Shown here piece after piece: positions 46,624 to 59,103 of a DNA stretch of 64,000 nt (the first letter of the stretch is position 1; each line of letters begins with the position of its first letter). Origin of the DNA: Blastomussa wellsi. Lineage: Eukaryota > Cnidaria > Anthozoa > Scleractinia > Plerogyridae. A model generated the notes under the pieces. That model was not told the origin of the DNA. It ran no database searches and was given only the letters and a program-made list of their open reading frames with translations. The DNA is taken from positions 21,192,773 to 21,256,772 of the forward strand of contig OX393569.1 in the NCBI GenBank assembly GCA_947652115.1, in the 5' to 3' direction. Both the position numbers and the translations under genes were made by a program.

Positions 46624-49600
46624 ATGTCGGCGAATAAGTTATGGCTTCTGTTGAGTTTAGTATTGGTTATCATGGCTGTCAGCGTCACTGGGAGGACGAC
46701 CAAACAACATCGTAACATACCGATTAAAAAGTTTCTCTCTGGCAAAAGATCAGGTAAAAAATGGTGAATGGTTTCCTCTTGTTTCATATCGTTGAATATT
46801 ACTTTACAGCAGTAAGTAGAACATGAGTTTTCAAAACATCATTCGCCATTGGTGTACTGGTAATAATATCCCTTACTAAGAATAAATGTATGGCGCCAAA
46901 GTGGTCTGGCTATGTCGCATTTTTGTTTCAGCCCAAATTTTTTAAGAAAGCCTTTGCTATATAAAAAGTGAAATTTGACCAAAATTTGTGTTGGCATAAA
47001 AATTGTGCATCGCTTCGTCCGCGACCGTCTTGGGCGAACGATGACAATCGTGAATGACGTTTTGAAAACCCGGGTCTACACACCTCACTTCGCTGTGTAC
47101 TTACACTTAAATTGGACAAACAAACAACTGAGAAAGTTACTCATTCACTCACTTACCATGTATCACTTGCTCGATCACTGGGCTTAACTGATCGATCAAC
47201 CAATCAAACAATCCATCCATCATAAGTCAGTCAATCAGCCAGTGAGTGAGAGATGAGTAAGTCAGTCAGTCGGTCAGTCAATTATTTGGTCAATCAGTCC
47301 ATCAGTTAAAGTCAGTCAGTCAACCAATCATCCAGTTAACAAGACAGTCATCCGTTTGTCTATTCACACAGCAAGCCGGTCAGCCATTCAAACAGTCAAT
47401 CTGTTTTACTTTCAAGTAAAAAAACCAGCCAATGAGCCGCAATGGTGACAGTAAAAAGAGAATGTTCGTCGGTTTGCAGCGTTTCACAGTAATCTTTTTT
47501 ATTGTCAGGTTTTCCATGGAGGACCACTCGTCGCATTAGTGCTCTTAAGAAAGCACAAGCTGGTCGTCGTTCTCCAGGAGGTTTCTATCCATATGCTAAC
47601 CACTATGCAGCTTATGCTCCCTCCCCTCCTCCAGCACCACCGCCTTTCTACCGGTCTGCTTATCCTCCTTCATATTCCAGTTCGTCGCAGTATTCAGATT
47701 CTCCGACTTCTCCCTATATTTCATCCTCCTACTTATCACCGTCCTCGTACCCAGCCCCTCCATCTTACTACTCTGCCCCTTCCTATGCATCAGCACCATC
47801 ATACTCATCTTACGCAGCTTCCATGCCAAAGAATCCTCTTTCCACAAACACACAAGCGCAACAATTGTCTTATTCAACACCCTCCTCAAGTCCTTACACC
47901 AGTGACCAGTACCAGCAGTTATCATATCCTTCCCAAATCACATCAAACCAAGCTGGATCTATTTTAAACTCAGCCGCGTACTTGGTTCCGGGGTCGATCC
48001 CAAAGCCACACAACGACGCCAAGAAACCCAAGAAACCTACTCCTCCTGATAGAACTGAAAAGTTCGAGATCAGAGGAAGATGTAAGTATCTTAAATGATT
48101 GCTTTTCATTAAATCACCATACGTGTGAGCATTGTTTTTATGTTCAGAATTTGGGAAATGAATGGAAACCAGCTCAGAGGAATTACGGTTTCTGGCTAAG
48201 TAAAAGATAAGTAACTCAGGGTGAGAATTTGAGAGAAAAACATGGGTAGAGTGACAGCTCTATGCCAGTGTATGTACCCGCACCATTCGGCGCCCTGGCA
48301 GGTTCAAGTCCTCTATCAATAATATCCTCCCACCAGCTGGATTTCTTCTCTGTTGTCTGGAGGTCATCTCAGCAAGGCTTTGTAATTAGCCAATTGTTAC
48401 GCCTCCTGGCAATTGGAATTTTACGTACAATATTAAGTATTTGTCTTACTGTTTGATCGACACTCTGTGAATTTATTTTAACTAAAAGCTGAGTGCTTTC
48501 TACTATAAATCCCAATTTGCTCTTTTTTGTTATGCAGTTTTTAAAAGCATCGGTTGCTGGGCAGACTCTCCTAAAAACCGAGCAATGGAAAGTTTAGAGG
48601 GTAAGCATTCCCAACTTAAACAGCATGATTACAAGGTGCGAGTCAACGCTCTGATGAAATGCGCCGAGGCAGCAGATGGGCAAGGCTTGAAGTTGTTTGC
48701 ACTGCAAAACGGCGGACAGTGTTTTGGAGGGAAAAATGCCGAGAACACTTACCGGAAGCTGGGAGCAAGCACAGAATGCAAAGGTAACTACTTTCCTCTG
48801 AATATTCATGCAATTAAAGTGCCTGTCGTGATTTCATTAGAGACAAAATAGGAATTGGAAAAACCAATCAGTGGCTAGGAAGACAAAAATGTATAGATAG
48901 GCAAATGGTGCCAAGTGACAAAAAAACGCGACTTTCATGCGCGTTAAAGAAATATTACCCAATTGCTTCTGGTTTTGCCCCATCGCATGGGAGATTGGAA
49001 CCTGTCAGAGAGCCTCGCAAACGCTAAACCAAAAACCGAAAAACACTCAACAATAAAACTGAACTCCTCTAATTCACACATCGATTCCTGATCATAATTG
49101 CAATAAAAACTACATCGTGTTTTAAAATACACTATTCATATGTGTATTTAGGTGATGGCGAAGGAGGACCCTGGAGCAACGAGGTGTATAGGTGGGTGCA
49201 AAAACTGTTAGAAAATAAACTCCTCGTACATGCCGTATGACGACTCAGCAAGTTATTATATGCATTAGAGGAAAGATTGACCTTACATCATACAAAACTG
49301 GCTTTTCTTGGCCATATAAGATAGTTATTTACAAATGATAAGCGAGGTAGTAAGTCAGCCCTTGCTCGAGCCGAGGTGTCCCATACCACTGGAGCTTATC
49401 CCGATTTCATACAACACGAATATAGATTATGCCATGGAAAGTGCTTGAACGATTTTTATTCACGAGTTGCTATGCATAAAAAAAAACGAACGAGTGAGTG
49501 TTTTTTGATGCATAGCAACGAGTGAATAAAAATCGTTCATGCACTTTCCATGATGTAATGTTTTTATTTCATACACATTGAGATTTTTTCTTACTGAAAG

Positions 49601-52600
49601 CCGCGCGCTGGTTGCCTCCACTGTGAAGTACTATCTTTCGTGTCTCTGATTGGACGAACCATGTATTTTCACAGCAAGTCGTTCGCTCAGTATGTATGAA
49701 ATAAACGTCAGTACCAGGAGTACTGCCAACCCACATGAATGGAATGCTCTTCCATTGAATTTCAGCCTTCATAAAACATTTTATAAGGTTTACAGTACCA
49801 ATGTAGAGTTTCCCAGAGACCCAAATCATAGTATCAGCACCTAGTTCCTTAGTCATCTTATTTCCGATACAGCTTCTTAGATGAAGATGACCAGCCCCTG
49901 GTAAAACCACCAAAGATATTGGACAGCAAAAATGGAACCTCTAACGGTTCAACCTCAGCATGTCCGCCAAACCCCTGCGCAAATAATTCTTCCTCACAAA
50001 CTACGAATGTCACATGCAGCACTCTGCAGCCTGCTGCTGCTGCAGGCCAAATGTGTGGTTGGGGATGTTCAATCCAAATGTCAGGTTGCAACGGTAAGAT
50101 TCAAGGTTGTCTTCTTACTTATTTACATTTGTATGCTGTTATCAAGACCAAAATGCCGTTGTTTTTCTTCAGTTACGTAGTTTCTTTAAAGATGACTAAC
50201 CGGGCAGTCTCGACACCAATACAATTTTAGAATTCCACAAACATTGTAAGCCACGAATTACGCCAAAGCTTAATCTGTAAAAAAGTAAGAAATATAAATT
50301 TAAAGTAATATTTATTTTTGCAGTAAGCAGTGTACGGTTTGTAACGCATTGCGAATTTGTATTTGCGAAATAATTTAAAAACCTGTTACCTTTCGAAAAT
50401 TTACAAAAACCAGAAAATACTCAACACCATCGTCTGTCTATTATTGTTCATTTAAGCGCATTGCCGCAGTGTCGATCATAATATATAATTAACACGATAA
50501 TTTATGGTTTCTTTGCAGTCAGTGTAACTAATGGAACGTCCAATGGTGAGTTAAAGACAACCAATCGTGTTTGATCCCCATAGAATGGTTTCAGACAAAA
50601 CCGTGCATATATGATTGTTCATTGACGCTTTTGATTCTTCATCATACAACCACTGAATAATTATTTTATCTGGATTACTTAAATTTTATCATCTTAATTA
50701 TTTCATCTTACTTAAATTTAAGGAACAGGAGCTGCATCCAAAACTAACCAGAGCGTACCTACCGGCGGTTGCAGCCCAGGTGCAATGGGAGGAGTGCCAT
50801 GTTCTCCCCAGGTTACACCATTAGGAGGATGTGGAAACATGGGAACAGGAACACCCTGTATGTCTATGGGATCTCCTGTGTGTGGAGGAGGAACGATGGG
50901 AGGTACACCTTGTGTGACTGTTGACACAGGGTGTGTACAGATAGGATCTGAACAAATGGGAGCTGTGCCCTGTCCTTGTCCTGGTATGGGAACTGATGCG
51001 ATGGCAGGAACATCTTGCGTGATACAGGGGAAGCTCACTGAAGGATGCCCCAACGCGACCACCGGTGGAAACTCTTGTCCACCCGCAGGAAATGCCACTG
51101 GGGGATGCATTAGCCCTGGAGCAGTTGGACCCTGCGGTCCCAATGGAACGCGACCGAATGGAACAACAAATGGGAATTCAACTGGTGGCCCGAATCCTCC
51201 CACGAATCCTGCTCAGTCAAGTGAGAAAATATAGAATAAACCGTTACTTTAATTTTCGTGAGCGTAGTTTTGCCAACTAAATAAAACTTCAACTTCCACT
51301 TATGTTGCCAAAATGTTTTTACTATCGTGTAACACTAAGTTTTCTCCTTGCTCAGCTTGCTTGTCATTAATGAAAAGTTTAGCTTTACAAGATAGGTTGG
51401 TAAATTTTAGAAATATCGGTACTGTACAAAGACATGTGTTTCAAGTAGCTTGTTGGAATATAAAGATTGAAATAATAATAATAATTGTTATTGAATGGCA
51501 TAGCTTTTTCAAAATCACTAGTAAGCTACTTGTTTGTTTCGAATACCTAGCAAACGCAACTTATGAATATTTTTTCTTTGGCCGTAGAATGCAAAGCAAA
51601 GGTTGACCTTGCATTTATCATCGATGGTTCAGGAAGCATAGAAAGGTCGGGACAAGGAAACTTTAAAAAGGTTTTGAATCTTGTTAAGGATCTCACTCGA
51701 AGTTTCGATGTGTCCAAAGAAGGAACTCATATTGGACTTCTGGTTTATAGCGATGAACCAAAGGTAGGGGTGTTCACGATACTTGAAGCTCGTGGTAAGC
51801 CGATTAATATCTGGCTTATATAATGCTTTTCAAGGCCTTTAACGTTTCTCCATAGTATTCTTCAGATACATCTAGAGTTTGTACCTTTCCAAATTCAAAT
51901 ATGTACGCATTAACTTTTCAAAAAGTTCGTGTGCAGTTCTCCAATCATGCTCAAGTGTGATGCATATTAAACTCAGGTCGCGCTTAGAATGTAAAGCTAG
52001 GAGCGTTTTCAGAATAGATTGAATAGTGAACGATTTATAATCATTCCAGGTTGTGTCAGGGTTCGATCAACATTACACCCAATCGGAAATTGCTGCTACA
52101 ATTGAAGGAATGAACTACCCTGGGAGTGGAACATATACTGGAAAAGCGCTTACAACTGCTAAAGATGCTCTGTTTGATAAAAGCGCGCGAGCAGGTGTTC
52201 CCAACATTGCTGTGGTCATAACTGATGGCCAGTCACAAGACAATATCGGTGCTCCATCTCAGAAGCTCAGGGACTCAGGAGTAACTGTGATTAGTGTAGG
52301 AATAGGAACAAACTACGATCTTGAACAACTACGAGAAATGGCTACGGACCCAGATTCGCAGCACATGTTTAAGGCAGCGTTTGATGCGCTTGGTTCACTT
52401 GTGGATTCCATAGTAGGAATTTCTTGTAACGGTAACTATTTTTTGTCAATTTTTGACGTATTTTTCCTAAGTGACCTTGGCATAACTCTAGTTAAAACAA
52501 GGCAGGCTCCTAATAGCTTATGATCACCTTTATTTGCTGGACAAGCATAATTGACGATGTCCCGGTACTGCAATGAGAAGTGAGATATTGATCACTCCTG

Positions 52601-55600
52601 AGATAAAAAGGTTAAGGGCGATTTCCTTTTCTGGGTAAGGTGCAACCAAGACAATAACAATAGTATCAGTTTGTTTCGGAAAGAAAGCCAAGCTGTCCAG
52701 TAGCCTTGGCTATCGAAAGCCAGTCTCTCTACGTCTTCCACAAATATTCTATCATTTTGTCAACTAGATATATATTTAAAGTCTTCTGATTTTCACAATG
52801 ATTTAAACCCAGCAGCGAATCACCAGATTCCTTTTATTTTCCCACTACTATAGTGTATGTTATTATTATGAAATAAAACACTGAATTTCATTTTTATTTT
52901 TAATGTATTTTTTGCAAACTTCTGTTTAGCCGCTGGAGGAACAATTCAGCCGCAACGTAAGTTTAGAGTGTTTGCCGATTACAGAAATAATGATATATGT
53001 ATTAATATATGTATTGAAATAAAATGTCTTGCATCTATAATAACAAGAGTCATGTGCATCACTACCGAAAAACTGCATTGTGTTCTGTCTAAAAAATACG
53101 GCCTATGCTATAGAGTAGTTTTGATGGTCTCTGTAGTTTTATACCCAAATTGCTTATAGCCCCTTACTTAAGCTTCAGCTGGACGTCCCGGCTTATTACT
53201 CGGGGTGCATGGTGCTTGAGAAGGGCTTTGCTAGAAAATTTGAACGGATTACCCATTCTCGAATGATTGTGACGGCATTAGCAAATTACTTCTCTGCATC
53301 TATTTGTCTGAATATAGGCTGGCGATACCGGATCGTATAATTACTACTAAAGGATTTTTCAGTCATTGGCTTATAGACTAAATATAACAAATGAGAAAAC
53401 TATCATCTCAGGATGACTCTATCGCATGATAGAACATGTTGCAATGTAACATTATTAATGAAAACGTTATTACTGTTTTAACAGAACCTCAGAACTTGCT
53501 TCCGTCATCTACAGCTCCAGCTCCAGAGACAAGTAAGTCAGTTGACCCTACAAGTTGTTTATGCAAACCATTTATTTTCCCACCTAAGTATAAGTTGGCA
53601 TCTTAATAGGTTTTGGAAATAACGCGAGCTCAGGAAGTAATTAAAAAGTCAAGCTAGCTATTGATTGGTTAAAAATAACTTGTTCTGATTGGTCAGAAGA
53701 CATTGTTTGAGTTTATACGAAACCAACGAGCAGACTCAGTCATGTGTCGTAATTTCCATTTTTCTCTTCCCAAGGTTGTAAAGCTAAAATCGACCTCGCT
53801 TTCCTGATGGACGGTTCTGGAAGCATCAATTTTCAAAAACCTGGTAACTTCAAAAAGTGCCTTGAGTTCCTTAAAAACTTTGTCAAGGCTTTCAACATCG
53901 CCAAAGATGGCACACATATTGGGCTTGTTGTGTATTCCAAAACAGCGGAAATCATCTTTAATTTTGAGAAATATCTCGATGCAAAATCGATGATGGATGC
54001 TATCTCCAATGTGAAGTACCCCGCGAAAAGCACGTACACTGGAGAGGGCCTCGATCTGGTGCGAACTGGCTTGTTTGAAGTCAGTGCAAGGCAAGGAGTC
54101 AGGGACATCCTTATTGTACTGACTGATGGCGCATCTCAGGTTAGAGTTTGGATAAGGACATTACTTCCATGTAGCTATATGGGATACCTAGCTAGCACAT
54201 TCTTTACTACATAGTAATAAAATGATCCGAGAACGCTGGGAAAAGCTAAGGGGAGTTGCAATATTAGTTTCGATCGCGTCCGTGAACAAAAGCACTTTTG
54301 CTCAGGGACCACTTCAGAGCTTCTATTCACATTCCGTCCACGTTCCAATCATAACTTTTTTTCCAATTTCTAAGTTAATTACATGCTATTTCCAATTTAT
54401 ATAGATCGCTTTATTTGAAAGGTCTGATATTTTAGCCGTATTGAAGCAAATGATAAAATGTATATCGTTAGCTTAATTTTAATCGTTAATGTGTAATTAA
54501 TATATTCATGTGTTTGTGACTAAAGGACAGCATAGAAGAGCCTTCAAAGAAGCTCCGTGATATGGGTGTGACAATCTTCAGTTTTGGGATCGGAACAGGA
54601 TTCAAGAAGGACGAATTAGATGAAATGGCAACGGACCCGAACTCTAAACATGTCATAACAGGCGGTTTCGACGAGCTGGATCAAATGCTTCCGAAAATTA
54701 AAAAGCTTTGTTGTGACGGTGAGTATACAATGTTCCACGTTTTACTCCAGCAACTAACGACCAAGGGCCTTTGTTACTTGGTTACTTTTTCTTTAACAGC
54801 GGCAGGAGGAACATTGTCAACAAATCCTCCAAGTTTTCCAAGTTCTCCAAGTCCTGCAAGTCCTCTGGGTCCTCCGAGTTCTCAACAAGGTACCATTTAT
54901 ATTTGTTGTTGCACGTAACTGTTTAGCTAGTCTAAGCACATCTTAAACCTATCAATTTGACTTTACTGGGCTTATTCAAGAACAAAACACAAATCCATTA
55001 AATCTGACAGGGAAAATGTTTTATGCCTGGGATCTCTTGCCTTTCCTTGCCGTGGATAAAGGATTACTATGGGGTACTTCAAAACGCAGATATTTTACGT
55101 TTGTAGCTTGCGCGTAGGAGTCGTAGGACTCACCTTTGGGTTACAAGCGCGAGCGACAAAGCCGGGAGAACGAGAAGGCGGGGATAAAAAACGATCAACA
55201 AAATTAAATAGAACACCCAGCTGATTACGAATGTACGTTAGTCAAGATCGGCATTTACACCCAGTGCACATCTACATGAGTCAATAAATAGTTCTGTTTT
55301 CATTCTTTGGTCATAGCATCAAAGGCAAAGGTGGAATGTGGAATTATTATCGACGGATCTGGAAGCATAGAAAAATCTGGCCAGGGGAACTTTGAAAAAG
55401 TTTTGAATTTTGTGAAAAGTCTCGCCAAAGGTTTCAAGGTCTCCAAAGAGGGATCTCATATTGGACTCACTGTTTACAGCGATGAATCAAAGGTAGGACT
55501 TTTCAATGGAAATCACCTCTGCAATATGTAATCGGCCCACTGATATCTGGCTTCCTTCAAGCTTTTAAAGGTTTACAACTTTCTCCATACTTCTAGGTTT

Positions 55601-58314
55601 TGCACTTTTGTAACTCCACATCATATGCATTCACCAATTTTACCAGTTATTGGTCCCTCCACCCCCGGGGTAAGAAGGTCTTGACCATGACTATTTCTGA
55701 TCACTCCGCGCCCGTGCATCTCTTGATTCCGTCGACTTGTCGGTTTATACCCGTTATCAACGTCCTCTGTGTTATGCCAACGGAACTGAATTAGCCAAAA
55801 ACTACAGCTTTTAAATTATGAAAAACACCCTGCTTGAAAAGAAATTGTCAATTAGCAGATGAAGACGGCTCTGAAGACGGCTCAGTCTGTCGAAACGTCA
55901 ATCACCAACAACAGTTCTTTTAAGAACTATTCCCACCCACACTATACGAACTACAGATTTGTTCATTGTAGGTTGTGTCAGGATTCGATCAACATTACAC
56001 CGAATCAGAACTTGTTGCCGCCATTGAAGGAATCAGTTATCTTGGTGGAGGAACATATACTGGAAAAGCGCTCTTAACTGCCAAGGATTCTCTTTTTGCT
56101 AATGGCGTACGGACAGGTGTTCCCAAAATTGCTTGTGTCCTAACCGCTGGCAAGTCACAAGATAACATCGGCGCTCCAGCTCAGCAGCTCAGGGACTTAG
56201 GGGTAACTGTGATTAGTGTAGGAATGGGTAGCAACTGCGATCTTGAACAACTGCGAGAAATGGCTACGGACCCAGATTCACAGTACATGTTTAAGGAAGA
56301 GTTTGATGCGCTTGGTTCTCTTGTGGGTTCCATAGTGCAAATAGCGTTGAAGGGTAAGCACACTTGCGGAATTGTTTTTGTATTAATATTCCTTCTCTTC
56401 CTCAGTTTTCTGTTAAAGAGGCTTAGCCACCATAAAGAAACTCATCATTGGTTGAAATGATGGTTGAGACAATAAACTGATAAGAATGAAAGAAAGCTGC
56501 CAGTGAGGAAACTTTGCAAGGATTGAAATACAGACAAACTTATGCAAACATTTAGGCTATTCAAGATGAACCACCCGTGATAGAGCAATTGCGATGCCGT
56601 TTTTCGAATTTTGATGGTTTAGGCTCAAATCTATGGGCTTTTTTCCTTGTCAGCCAAATATGTTAAAGGAGGTACGTCACGGAAACTCATCTTGAAAAAA
56701 CTAGCAAGTTTTTTCAAGTTTGTCGTTTGTAATCGGTCTGTCTCGTTGTCATCCGAAACAATCCTTGTATAATTTCAGCATTTTATTATTTCGTTGGTGT
56801 TTTCCGGCATTAGAAACTCTTACTTTTAGATTTCCTTCAAATTGAACGTAACTGGGAAAATGACTTCAAATACCGTGACACTGCTCCTTTAAGACAGCGT
56901 TCAGTTTAAAATACTAAAAATAATCATAATTCGTCGTCGTGGTTCCTAGGTTGTTTAACAAAATAGGGAGAATTTGGTCACTCAATGAAGAAAAATTAAA
57001 ATGGCCAGAGTTACAAAGCCATCGTAAAAGCTGATTTTCACTGGGCATGCGCACAAGAATCAGCTCTTGCCGTCATGAATGAGTGTGCCGGGGGGACTGC
57101 CATATCAAGGAGATGGGAAAGCTCGTCGTCTCGCTTATGGGGAGGGGGTGTACATTTCGGATTTTTCGTCCCTATTAGGGTGTTCCGGGTAAAACGCCAA
57201 TATTTTTTAGCTTCAAGGTCTCGTTTCGGGCTGAAGCGTGCACGCGAACAAAGAAGGAATTTTCACATTTTTGTTATCTTTAGGGGCCATGCCCATGTTG
57301 GTGTCCTTTAGGGTTTAAATTTAAAATTTTCGACAAGCATTCTCATATGTTTCAAATGGGAGTCCTCCAGGGTGAGTATGTTCTTTTGCGCTTAACTTTG
57401 TGATTGTACTTATCCCTATTGAGCCAGCCTAAAACCTTTTCTTTGGCGATGCTCTCATTGCAGGAAGTATAAGCATTACTAGTTCAGGTAGCAGTTCAAG
57501 CGCCGGGAGCTCCTCAAGCATAACTTCAATCAAAGGTGGAGGCGGCAGTTCGAGTGCAGCAGGGAGTTCCACCATTACAATCAAAGGTGGGAGTGGAAGC
57601 TCCTCGAGCTCCGGGACTCGAATAATCTCTGGTGGCAAGAAGCTGTTAAAGATCGGAAAGGTTGTTTTGGGAAGCAAAGTAAAGCAACAAGGAGATGTAA
57701 AGAACATCACAGACGACTCGGGTACAAAGGATGTGTCTTATGAGAACCTGATTTCCGGTGGGCTTCTAGGTACGTAGGCGCAAGGATAGTGCAATAAATA
57801 GCCGGAAAGACGTGATTTGGAAAATGAAAATATAATAAAATAAATATTAAATTATTGTACAAAAGACCTGGGCAAGGCCAAGAACGGAATAGTAATAGTT
57901 CCCAAGTGGAAACATGTCTAGGATTTTCTCAGGAGTGATTGAGAGACGCAGAACGAAAATTAATTCTCTGTAGAAAAGACCTGTACATGCAAGGGACGGA
58001 ATAGTTACAAAGAGGAAACGCTTTCGTACCACGAGATTGTTGTAACGTTCTTGTTCTCGATTTACTCTGTCGTGTTGTTTAACATATACAAGACAGTGAA
58101 AGTACATTAATAACGCGAGTTCTTTTTTGATCGAGGAGACACGGTGTCGGTGGACGGCACAGGGGCATCGCCTCTTGAAGGGGTATCAGGAAAAGTTGTC
58201 ATTACTAGCAATCCCACTGAGTTAAAGGGGCAAAGAGGAAATGTCACAGACGAACGGAGTACAGGGGATGCTGTCAAAGAGGACCTGATTTTCGGTGGAC
58301 TTGGTACGCTATAG
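46624..58314 (+). CDS. Secreted modular protein with three vWA domains, 18 exons
   Basis: Exons: 46624-46753, 47509-48081, 48538-48783, 49152-49191, 49873-50093, 50519-50545, 50723-51220, 51588-51763, 52050-52431, 52930-52956, 53485-53532, 53775-54139, 54526-54718, 54800-54889, 55317-55492, 55972-56353, 57464-57769, 58136-58314; 1352 aa. Layout: signal peptide 1-22 (LWLLLSLVLVIMAVSVTG); basic KRSG segment; Tyr/Pro/Ser-rich block 44-230; Cys domain 238-329 (GCWADSPKNRAM ... LFALQNGGQCFGG ... GGPWSNEVY); Cys/Asn block; Gly/Met/Cys-rich block 413-578; vWA1 ~582-762 (DGSGS, TYTG, TDG); vWA2 ~793-973 (MIDAS intact); vWA3 ~1009-1189 (TAG instead of TDG); Gly/Ser tail with a related final exon. vWA domains typically bind matrix proteins through a metal. 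No membrane anchor, so an extracellular-matrix role is inferred. The last donor may instead splice on (see findings). Confidence 0.82.
47222..47395 (+). repeat. degenerate (TCAG)n array 4
   Basis: Diffuse TCAG/TCAA/CAGT units in intron 1 of the modular vWA gene. Same strand orientation as the other three arrays. Confidence 0.75.
48244..48425 (+). repeat. SINE-like repeat ('agctggattt..ctgttgtc' family), copy 2
   Basis: tRNA-like head (cagctctatgccagtg ... ccctggcaggttcaagtcct), then 'accagctggatttcttctct' and 'ctttgtaattagccaattgt', matching 31450-31610. It is in intron 2 of the modular vWA gene. Confidence 0.65.
49433..49552. mobile_element. foldback element with 45-nt inverted arms
   Basis: The arms 49433-49477 and 49508-49552 are near-perfect inverted repeats (catggaaagtgcttgaacga / tcgttcatgcactttccatg; gagttgctatgcat / atgcatagcaacgag), with a 30-nt loop. 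It is in intron 4 of the modular vWA gene. A larger element (about 49340-49570) is likely. Confidence 0.8.
55858..55970 (+). mobile_element. probable Penelope-like fragment abutting a splice acceptor
   Basis: 'gatgaagacggctctgaaga' then 'gacggctcagtctgtcgaaa' and 'ccaacaacagttcttttaag' are words I associate with Penelope-like element ends, related to 18395-18555. The fragment runs to within a few bases of the acceptor of the exon at 55972, the second half of vWA3. Family call from memory. Confidence 0.4.
57071..57390. repeat. degenerate GGAGTACCCCC-type element
   Basis: It begins 'gtgtgccggggggactgcca', contains 'ggggagggggtgtac' and 'gccatgcccatgttggtgtc', and ends 'atgggagtcctccagggtga'. 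It resembles the 24618-24943 family in composition and ends. It is in intron 16 of the modular vWA gene. Confidence 0.45.
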
Positions 58315-59103
58315 ATTGTATTATGATAAGATAAACCTGGCTATTCGTTGGAATTTTGTATATCGGTGAAGAGGAAAGATACAAGTTCTCCCGGTTTTCA
58401 TTGATGAACAGCTTGGGAAATCCCTGACAGCGCCTGCAGTAGCCCTGTAATTTAACCCAAAATTCCTTTCGATCTTGCTGTCTGTGTAAACCTGAAGCTT
58501 TAATCCGACTTCGGTAATTGAAATGGCTGTAATAGACCTAAGAGACCAATTTTTGAATGAAGAACTTTACGAAACTTTCGATTCACTATATTTCGTTGAT
58601 AATGACTCGACAGACCGCTTCAAATATTATAAATTGTATCAGCATGGATGAGACGAAATATGATAAACCAAACAGGCAGCCCTTCCCTGGGCTTGAATTA
58701 GTCATTTAATTTATCAGTACACGATTGTCCTGTTTAAATATTTCGTTATATATAATAACTTTTATAATGCTCTTTTGTTTACACTCAAGATTCAAGAATG
58801 TTGGATGGCTGCGTACAGCCAGATTAGAGGCCGTGTGACGTGAACTCTGACTAGATTTACTAATTATAAACTCAATGCGCTAGGTCCGCTAGGCGCGGCA
58901 CGTTTTTGTCGGACGTCGCTGGCAAATTTTAGTTTCTTTTTCGAAGAGTACGCGGTTTTTCTTCAGCCAAGTTCATGCCAAACTTTGCTTATTGTTATGG
59001 TTTGGATTTTTTAAGAAAATGAGCCTTGCGTTGTCCGTCAGGTCTGAAGTGAATAACTGGAGTCAGAATACTAACTGTAGCTGATGTCACGTAACTTGCA
59101 AAC
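58315..59103. other. interval between the two vWA genes
   Basis: About 0.8 kb, AT-rich, with no coding exon or clear repeat. It holds the 3'UTR of the modular gene and the presumed promoter of the vWA-LamG gene, or is an intron if the two are spliced together. Confidence 0.4.

Noticed and set aside
47539..47967. 142-codon plus-strand ORF rich in Leu/His/Pro, and a 109-codon antisense ORF
   Set aside because: Shifted frames of the Tyr/Pro/Ser exon 47509-48081, whose own frame continues correctly into the next exon.
50718..51203. 161-codon minus-strand ORF (Pro/Gly-rich)
   Set aside because: It is the antisense of the Gly/Met/Cys exon; lack of stops follows from that exon's composition, and the plus frame has matching splice sites and phases.
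53693..54108. 133- and 91-codon minus-strand ORFs
   Set aside because: Antisense shadows of the vWA2 exon 53775-54139.
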